From CAZCVI01 sp964502145 (GTDB lineage: Bacteria > Acidobacteriota > Aminicenantia > UBA2199), in assembly GCA_964502145.1 (NCBI GenBank), contig CAZCVI010000019.1:32458-96457 (forward strand): a stretch of 64,000 nt of DNA, read 5' to 3'. Made by a program: the position numbers and the translations under genes. The notes below the pieces were generated by a model, which worked only from the letters and a program-made list of their open reading frames with translations, was not told where the DNA came from and did not search any database. Below are positions 58,454-64,000 of the stretch, piece after piece (the stretch's first letter is position 1; each line of letters begins with the position of its first letter).

Positions 58454-59858
58454 TAAAACCCCCGTGCCGCAGCCATTGCAGCGAACGTAATTTATCCCGC
58501 AATCGCGGGTAATCGCCACCGACACCAGCCGGGATGGTAATATAATGCCGCTGCTTGAACAATTCCGAGAATTCATGGAACGCGGCATCCTGCCACCCGG
58601 TGCCATCCAAACTAACGGGTATAATAACCTTGGGAATGGTCCCGTCCATGCGGTTGTAGAGCTCCAGCCATTTCCATTCCTGGTAATGGTAACGCCATTT
58701 ATTATTGGTACCCAGCACCTTGGAGGTGGCAGACAGAATGGGGATAAACACCGGGCATTTCACCATGTCTTGAATGATTTTATCATCAATTAGATCTCCC
58801 GGTTGGAACTCCTTCTGGTCCACCCAGACATGAATGCCGTCCGCTTTTAAAGCTTCAGCAATGCGGAGCACAGCGGGCCGGTCCTCACCGGGAAAACTGA
58901 AAAACGCCACGGCGGGGTATTGTTCTGCTTTGATAATGTCGGCTGGGGTTTCTTGTTCCAGGCGGGTAAACAGGTGGTGGACAAACTCCTGGGCGCAACC
59001 GGTATAGTAGATTTCAGCGCCAAAATGGCTGAGGAAGTTGTTTAATTCGGTTTGCGGGTGGCTTTTGACCAGATCAAAGGGGTGGCCGAAGAATTTAGTG
59101 GGAATGGTTGTGCCCCGTTCATAGGGATGGGTGGAAATGGCGCGGATGAAGAACCGGAACAACCAATCATCGTAACCGCAGCCGATAAACAGGAGCGCTT
59201 TGCGGCTGAGTTCGCCGTACAGGGCCTGGCCCTGTTGTTGATTGTGGGTCAGATGGTCTTGGAAGGCGAGGATGGTTTCCAGGATAGCGGCTTCGGTGTA
59301 AGCCGAGTCGCCGGGCAGGTGGCGCAGGTTGCCGTAGAGATTGAGAATCAGGGGAGCGGAAGTGGGGGTGGCGGCGGTCAGGTGGGTATTGAGTTGTTGC
59401 AGGGCGATTTTATGGCGCAGGGCGTAGTGGCACACCTGGGCGGGTTGCAGCCGGGTGGCGTTGAGCACGGTGCCGAGGAAATCGTCATACGTGGTATTGA
59501 TAAACCAATTAAACTGGCTGATGGCGGCGAGTTTTTGCAGGCCCTGGGAAGGGACGAGAGTGAGCTGTTGCAGGCGGGGCAGTAAAAAGTCTTGCAGTTT
59601 GTCAAAGGGTTCGTCCTGTTCGTAGGCCTGTAGGAAAGCGAAGGTGGCTTTGGCAAAGGGGTGGTTCATATCCGGGGTTAAAGGGAAGTGGACGGCTTGG
59701 GCCAGTTCTTCGGCCAGGTAGTGGTATAAAGGGTGTTCTTTCCCGTCCGGGGTTTGAATGGTGTAGAGACCTTCGCCGATAACCGGGATAACTTCACGGT
59801 TCTTGATGCGGCGTATCAACTTGTCCCACTTAAACGCGTTGTTATTGGTGGTGTTCAT
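58446..59858 (-). CDS. SIR2-like/TIR fusion protein
   Basis: The 470-residue protein joins two NAD-linked folds. Residues 1-285 follow the SIR2 pattern: VIPVIGEGL, FNWFINTTYDDFL, LNLYGNLRH and ALLFIGCGYDDWLFRFF. The usual catalytic His of the KLHGS motif appears as Tyr here, so this half may be inactive or bind only. Residues about 318-455 form a TIR domain (AVAFFSFPGEDRP, VWVDQKEFQPGDLI, CPVFIPILSATS, and YHYQEW with a possible catalytic Glu). It is probably a cytoplasmic NAD+-consuming effector. Its stop overlaps the STAND-WD40 start, so the two are made together. The DNA is richer in GC than most neighbours, hinting at transfer. Confidence 0.82.
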   Translation of the reverse strand: MNTTNNNAFKWDKLIRRIKNREVIPVIGEGLYTIQTPDGKEHPLYHYLAEELAQAVHFPLTPDMNHPFAKATFAFLQAYEQDEPFDKLQDFLLPRLQQLTLVPSQGLQKLAAISQFNWFINTTYDDFLGTVLNATRLQPAQVCHYALRHKIALQQLNTHLTAATPTSAPLILNLYGNLRHLPGDSAYTEAAILETILAFQDHLTHNQQQGQALYGELSRKALLFIGCGYDDWLFRFFIRAISTHPYERGTTIPTKFFGHPFDLVKSHPQTELNNFLSHFGAEIYYTGCAQEFVHHLFTRLEQETPADIIKAEQYPAVAFFSFPGEDRPAVLRIAEALKADGIHVWVDQKEFQPGDLIDDKIIQDMVKCPVFIPILSATSKVLGTNNKWRYHYQEWKWLELYNRMDGTIPKVIIPVSLDGTGWQDAAFHEFSELFKQRHYITIPAGVGGDYPRLRDKLRSLQWLRHGGFSG

Positions 59859-60080
59859 ATTCCAGCTCTTGGCAATAAAAAAAGATTATACCATATTATA
59901 TACATATTATATATAATAATGCCATGGGAAAAAAATAGGACACAGCCTTTCCTCATTTCCGCCTTTCCCCTTTTATTTTTGTTTCAGTATATTACTTTAA
60001 AACAAGTCGCTCTATAATTCAAGCCCCAACGGTTTTTTTGCAGGATAGGAATTAATTCTTTTTTTGGACAGGCAAGCAAA
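59859..60080. other. AT-rich divergent intergenic region
   Basis: No gene is seen. Near 59885-59925 the sequence is almost pure A/T with several TATAAT-like boxes on the minus strand, where transcription of the SIR2-TIR/STAND pair should start, but no matching -35 box is clear. Confidence 0.4.
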
Positions 60081-60109
60081 TTGAAATAATAATTCCTTTA
60101 TGTTAAAAT
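60081..60109 (+). promoter_or_regulatory. Promoter of the AlbA_2-ParA operon
   Basis: TTGAAA (60081-60086), 17 bases, TAAAAT (60104-60109), 62 bases before the chosen start. A 21-codon frame (60117-60182) with a poor site overlaps the start and might be a leader peptide. Confidence 0.5.
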
Positions 60110-60171
60110 GGGGAGTATGAGAAAGAAGAAATACGACACCCATTGGAACTGCCAGTACAAGAGGTATGCAA

Positions 60172-61356
60172 ATGTTATCTGAAGCGGAATTGATAACGCT
60201 ATTGCACGAAATTGAAGCCGATAATATCGAGAGAACAGTTACCACAACCAATACAGATAAATTCAGCGAAGCCATCTGCGCATTTGCCAATGATTTTCCC
60301 GATCATCGCAAACCTGGGTATTTATTGGTGGGAGTGAAAGACAATGGCGAGTTGTCCGGCCTGAAGGTTACGGATGAACTGTTGAGAAACCTGGGTGGAA
60401 TTAGAGGCGACGGAAACATTCAACCTCTTCCCTCTATCATCGTAAAAAAATTTTCCTTCCCCGATGGCGAAGTCGCTGTGGTCGAAGTACTGCCTTCCGA
60501 TTTACCCCCGGTTCGATACAAAGGCAGAGTATGGATAAGAGTGGGACCGAGACGGGCGACTGCCAGTGAAAGCGAAGAAAGAATCCTGTCTGAAAAACGC
60601 ACGTCTTTCATGAAATCATTTGACGTCAGGCCATGTTTAGGTTGCTCTTTGGACGACCTCGCGTTGAGCCTGTTTTCACTTACGTACCGATCCACTGCCA
60701 TTGATGAAAAAATTATTAAAGAAAACAACCGCGATCTCTCCCAGCAGATGTCATCGTTGCGTTTTTACGATATGAATAAAAACTGCGCCACCAATGCTGG
60801 CGTTCTACTCTTTGGAAAAGACCCTCTTTATTGGCTCCCAGGGGCGTACCTTCAATTTGTAAGGTTCGCCAGCGATAAAATAATCGATGAACCCATTCAG
60901 CAATTGACATTTTCGGGTGACTTGTTAAATATTCTCAGGGAATTGGATTCTTTTCTACCACTCCAAATAAAATCAAAGCCCGTGCAAGTAAGTTCTCTTC
61001 GAGAACAGGAAAAATCCGACTATCCACTTCCCGCCTTGAGAGAATTACTGATGAATGCGGTTATGCATAGAACCTATGAGACCAATAGTCCTGTCCGTTT
61101 TTATTGGTTTAACGATCACATCGAAATTCAAAGTCCAGGTGGACTATATGGCGAAGCCACACCTGAAAATTTTCCAATGCAGAATTCCTATCGGAACCCA
61201 GTTATCGCCGAGTCCATGAAAAATTTGGGATATGTAAATAAATTTGGACGCGGCGTTTTAAGGGCTCAAGAAATTCTCGCCCAAAATGGGAATCCACCAG
61301 CCTTATTTAATTTTCAACCCACTTATTTTCTTGCTACTGTCAGGAGTGCAATATGA
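60172..61356 (+). CDS. Schlafen AlbA_2/HATPase_c_4 ATP-binding protein
   Basis: The 394-residue protein begins with an AlbA_2 (Schlafen-like) domain: ERTVTTTNTDKFSEAICAFANDF and GYLLVGVKDNGELSGL, followed by VWIRVGPRRATASESEE. The C-terminal half is a HATPase_c_4 region (ALRELLMNAVMHRTYE, IEIQSPGGLYG, NPVIAESMKNLGYVNKFGRGV). Such proteins are usually called transcriptional regulators or helicase-like, and occur in mobile DNA and defence loci. The start at 60172 is 7 bases after AGAGG; the ATG at 60166 is too close to it. It overlaps the ParA gene (ATGA). Confidence 0.85.
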   Translation: MLSEAELITLLHEIEADNIERTVTTTNTDKFSEAICAFANDFPDHRKPGYLLVGVKDNGELSGLKVTDELLRNLGGIRGDGNIQPLPSIIVKKFSFPDGEVAVVEVLPSDLPPVRYKGRVWIRVGPRRATASESEERILSEKRTSFMKSFDVRPCLGCSLDDLALSLFSLTYRSTAIDEKIIKENNRDLSQQMSSLRFYDMNKNCATNAGVLLFGKDPLYWLPGAYLQFVRFASDKIIDEPIQQLTFSGDLLNILRELDSFLPLQIKSKPVQVSSLREQEKSDYPLPALRELLMNAVMHRTYETNSPVRFYWFNDHIEIQSPGGLYGEATPENFPMQNSYRNPVIAESMKNLGYVNKFGRGVLRAQEILAQNGNPPALFNFQPTYFLATVRSAI

Positions 61357-62357
61357 AGACGATTGTTTTCTTTAACAATAAAGGAGGTGTGGGGAAAACA
61401 TCCCTGGTCTATCACCTATCCTGGATGTACGCGGAATTGGGAATGAATGTGATTGCGGCAGATTTGGATCCCCAAGCCAATTTGACTTCAATGTTTTTAG
61501 AGGAAGAACGCCTATTAGAAATCTGGCCCGATGATGAACATATTTTAAGTGTACAGGGAACTATTCGTCCCATTTTAAAAGGAACAGGTGATATAAATAA
61601 ACCTTTTGTCGAAAATATTTCGGATAGATTAGGATTAATTGCCGGTGATCTTGGACTCTCCGGCTTTGAAGATAAGCTTTCAGATGCTTGGCCCAGATGT
61701 CAGGATGGAGATGAAGCTGCTTTTCGAGTTATGTCCGCGTTTTATCGTATCGTTAAACAAGCTGCGGAAGATAGAAAAGCCGATATTGTACTCATTGATG
61801 TCGGGCCTAACTTAGGTGCTATTAATCGTGCTGCGATTATTGCCGCTAATTTTGTTGTGATTCCTCTGGCTCCTGATTTATATTCATTGCAAGGTTTGAA
61901 AAACCTTGGACCTTCCCTACGTCGATGGCGTGAACAATGGAAAGAAAGATTCCAAAAAAATCCGGATCCCGGACTTCCATTACCTGGAGGAGAAATGCAA
62001 CCGGTAGGATATATAATTATGCAGCATGCTATGCACAGCAACCGCCCGGTAAAAGCATATCGAAATTGGCTGAACCGAATACCCGGTGAGTACCGGAATT
62101 CAGTTATGGCCGTAGCCCCCGACCAATTTGAAAATATTCTGACCGACCCTTATTGCTTAGCTCTTCTTAAACACTTCCGGAGCTTAATGCCAATGGCGAT
62201 GGAAGCTAGGAAACCAATGTTTCAATTAAAACCCGCAGACGGCGCAATCGGCGCTCATATGGCCGCAGTTCAAGATTGTAAAAAAGATTTCAGAAACTTG
62301 GCCCAGACAATTGCCAGCAAATGTGGGATTACTATAGCTCAAGAAAATACGGATTGA
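61353..62357 (+). CDS. ParA-family ATPase
   Basis: The 334-residue protein has the deviant Walker A loop NNKGGVGKTS (8-17), AADLDPQANLT (Walker A'), and VLIDVGPNLGAINRAAI (Walker B), as in ParA/Soj ATPases that bind DNA non-specifically and position cargo. No parB or parS is next to it; instead it is translationally coupled to the AlbA_2/HATPase gene, so the pair may be a mobile-element or defence module rather than a segregation system. A decayed relative lies at 53352-53706. Its 3' end overlaps the converging PHP gene by 19 bases. Confidence 0.9.
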   Translation: MKTIVFFNNKGGVGKTSLVYHLSWMYAELGMNVIAADLDPQANLTSMFLEEERLLEIWPDDEHILSVQGTIRPILKGTGDINKPFVENISDRLGLIAGDLGLSGFEDKLSDAWPRCQDGDEAAFRVMSAFYRIVKQAAEDRKADIVLIDVGPNLGAINRAAIIAANFVVIPLAPDLYSLQGLKNLGPSLRRWREQWKERFQKNPDPGLPLPGGEMQPVGYIIMQHAMHSNRPVKAYRNWLNRIPGEYRNSVMAVAPDQFENILTDPYCLALLKHFRSLMPMAMEARKPMFQLKPADGAIGAHMAAVQDCKKDFRNLAQTIASKCGITIAQENTD

Positions 62358-63196
62358 ATCGGGTAATTAAACGTCCTCATCTGCCCCAATTGATGGGCAT
62401 CACTGCCACGACTGGTTTTTAAACTAAATTTCAGTGCCGCTTGATGAAGCAAATCCACGATCTGGGTTTCACTCTCCGGGGTTTGAAACTTGGGCGCGGT
62501 TTTATAATAAGGATAATCGACTTCCACCCCCACTAACCCATGGGGCAACAAGTCGGTGATCATCTTGTCAATATCTATACCACTTTCAATAATATAATAA
62601 CCGGGATGCGCCAGAAAGGCTTGACCACCAATTCGTTTGATCATAGACACAATCTCGGCTGTTGAAGGTTTGGGCACGGAGGTGGCGGGCTTGGTGTTGT
62701 CACCCAACCAACGGGAAGCTTCGCGGTAATCGGTGAACTTGCCCTTTTCCAATAAAGGACGAATCAGATGGGGTTTCATCACTGTATCACGCAAAGGAAT
62801 CAAAACTTCGCTGGCAGTGATCATCTGACAATCAAAAGCCCGATTGATCTGTTCGATCTGTTCAATAACCCGCTGCTTGCGCAAGGAATGAATGTTGGCT
62901 AAATAATCGTGGAGTTCCTGATGATGAATGTCAAACCCATAGGCCAAGACATGGACTTCAATGTCTGCATAATGACTGTCCAACTCGATACCAGAGGTCA
63001 ATACAAATCCCATATCCCGCGCACTCTTAAATAAATCCTCACCAAAATTGACGTAAGCGCCTATGGCATCATGATCGGTGATAGAAATCTCATCAAGAGA
63101 AAGCTCCTTGGCACACTGTAAAATATCCCTGGGTGTGACTTCCCCATCAGAAACAATGGTATGCAAATGTAAATCAACTCTCTTATTATTTTCCAT
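62339..63196 (-). CDS. PHP-domain phosphoesterase
   Basis: The 285-residue protein has the four PHP metal motifs: DLHLHTIVSDG at 8-18, TDHD near 41, GIELDSHY with a later HVLAYGF, AHPGYY near 190 and SDAHQLGQ near the C-terminus. Layout and length match the YciV/TrpH group, which hydrolyse 3',5'-nucleotide bisphosphates or short RNA ends. The gene stands alone; the ribosome binding site is weak. Confidence 0.85.
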   Translation of the reverse strand: MENNKRVDLHLHTIVSDGEVTPRDILQCAKELSLDEISITDHDAIGAYVNFGEDLFKSARDMGFVLTSGIELDSHYADIEVHVLAYGFDIHHQELHDYLANIHSLRKQRVIEQIEQINRAFDCQMITASEVLIPLRDTVMKPHLIRPLLEKGKFTDYREASRWLGDNTKPATSVPKPSTAEIVSMIKRIGGQAFLAHPGYYIIESGIDIDKMITDLLPHGLVGVEVDYPYYKTAPKFQTPESETQIVDLLHQAALKFSLKTSRGSDAHQLGQMRTFNYPIQSVFS

Positions 63197-63509
63197 CTTA
63201 AAATATATCCTAAAAGTATGTTTTTTTCAAGTAGGATATTATTATTTCAGCAATTCTCCTTATTATTTTTAAATGAGTGGTAATCACCTTGAATTCCATT
63301 CAAAATTCCCCGCTCATTAGTTTGGGCAGCGTTATTTTATTTTTTCTAAAGCTCTCCAGATAGTAAAGCGAGCATTCCCCCGGGTTTGATTGTTGGAAAA
63401 TTGGTTTGTTCTTTGGTAGGGGTTGCTTCACATTCGATTCCTTCAGCATTTTCATATAATTTTTTTCCACTGTCATCGCCTATCTGTGTGGTAATCAGCT
63501 CACACCAGT

Positions 63510-64000
63510 TTACCCCCATGGCTTTTTTTCGTCTCGTAAAGGCACGTTGTTTAAGAAACGATAGGTGTCCTTATATTGTATTTCCCCCTCCCAGCGCGTC
63601 TCCACCAGTGTCTGGATGTCTTCCTTGAGCAGCTCAACATATTCATAGAGGGTGGGATGAGATAACACCATGCAGGTTAATATGAAATCCAAACCTTCTT
63701 TTAATACCAATTCACAAAATGGCTGGTGGCAATACAAGTCGTCACCCAATATGGTTACTTGTAATTTTTTAAGGGCGGGGCCCTCGGCCTTGAGAAAACG
63801 CTTGGATGCCGCAATCTCACAATCCTGTTTTTTATGACCATCCTGGGGTATGATAAACTCGGGAGGCAAAGCTATCGCTTTCTTTATATCGGGATGGACC
63901 ACCACTGGTGTGATGACGCTTTGACTATAAGTGATTTCACCGTTTTGATGATGCTTCTGGCTACAATTCATGCAATGAATTTTTCCTGATAATCTCGGCA
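63510..64000 (-). CDS. Transposase fragment, N-terminus beyond the window
   Basis: The frame is open to the edge of the window and reads GKIHCMNCSQKHHQNGEITY (a CxxC zinc knuckle), PPEFIIPQDGHKKQDCE (first acidic site), TILGDDLYCHQPF (second acidic site) and TYRFLNNVPLRDEKK, the pattern of a DDE transposase of the IS4-like superfamily. It stops at 63510. In the -1 frame the expected continuation, AMGVNWCELITT, follows directly and runs to a stop at 63346-63348, then similarity fades. The element is therefore either frameshift-regulated or, more likely given the short tail, decayed. Confidence 0.7.
   Translation of the reverse strand, partial: PRLSGKIHCMNCSQKHHQNGEITYSQSVITPVVVHPDIKKAIALPPEFIIPQDGHKKQDCEIAASKRFLKAEGPALKKLQVTILGDDLYCHQPFCELVLKEGLDFILTCMVLSHPTLYEYVELLKEDIQTLVETRWEGEIQYKDTYRFLNNVPLRDEKKPWG
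63522..63528 (-). promoter_or_regulatory. A-AAA-AAG slippery heptamer in the transposase
   Basis: The zero-frame codons GAA AAA AAG contain the classic -1 slip heptamer in the right register. A -1 slip would give AMGVNWCELI, which matches transposase sequence; a single-base deletion in the A-run explains it as well. Confidence 0.5.

Overview
The window looks like chromosomal DNA of a diderm (Gram-negative) bacterium with moderately AT-rich composition. Evidence: a TonB-dependent receptor, Sec and Tat signal peptides, a two-Cys peroxiredoxin, many near-consensus sigma70 promoters (TTGACA-17-TATAAT) and strong GGAGG ribosome binding sites. The phylum cannot be read from these genes. The mix of large hybrid kinases, Roco GTPases, TIR/WD40/STAND proteins and abundant intergenic repeats resembles big environmental genomes (Aminicenantes/Acidobacteriota-like, Planctomycetota, filamentous cyanobacteria); this is an impression, not a result.

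1-6 kb: the tail of a NifU-like gene and its terminator, a Tat-exported Fe-S aldo/keto reductase, a PepSY-type membrane protein, a DUF4920 lipoprotein-like/periplasmic protein and AhpC. 3.7-13.1 kb: a possible specialised-metabolism locus (alpha-oxoamine synthase, unknown 456-residue enzyme, SAM methyltransferase, TonB receptor, MFS exporter, radical SAM protein) built around two divergent promoters. 13.3-20.8 kb: three signalling genes (hybrid kinase with Hpt, large hybrid kinase with three receivers, receiver plus H-box protein). 21-27 kb: nucleotidyltransferase, two glycosyltransferases, tRNA-Arg(ACG), a DUF362 protein and an orphan LarB. 27-30 kb: tandem and dispersed repeats, an ATP-grasp-like protein and a small secreted protein.

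30-62 kb is accessory DNA with many immunity-type genes: a HigA antitoxin beside a HigB toxin destroyed by an internal deletion; a Roco protein (LRR-Roc-COR) ending in a PD-(D/E)XK nuclease-like domain, preceded by a 48-residue Cys protein; an operon of a deoxyribosyltransferase-like protein and a TIR-like effector; a TIR-WD40-Roc-COR protein ending in a DUF4365 nuclease-like domain; VapBC; AbiEi with a collapsed AbiEii; a DUF2161 nuclease; an Rpn-type nuclease; and, as the strongest candidate for an undescribed system, an overlapping gene pair coding for a SIR2-TIR protein and a STAND NTPase with sixteen nearly identical WD40 repeats. An AlbA_2/HATPase-ParA operon, a decayed second ParA, and a transposase with an A-AAA-AAG slip site close the window.

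A recurring intergenic element (ends CCTGGATTCACCGCCAA, 4-base target duplications in two copies, inner inverted arrays of 9-base repeats) is spread through the window and looks like a MITE family. All family names come from motifs read by eye; no database search was run.
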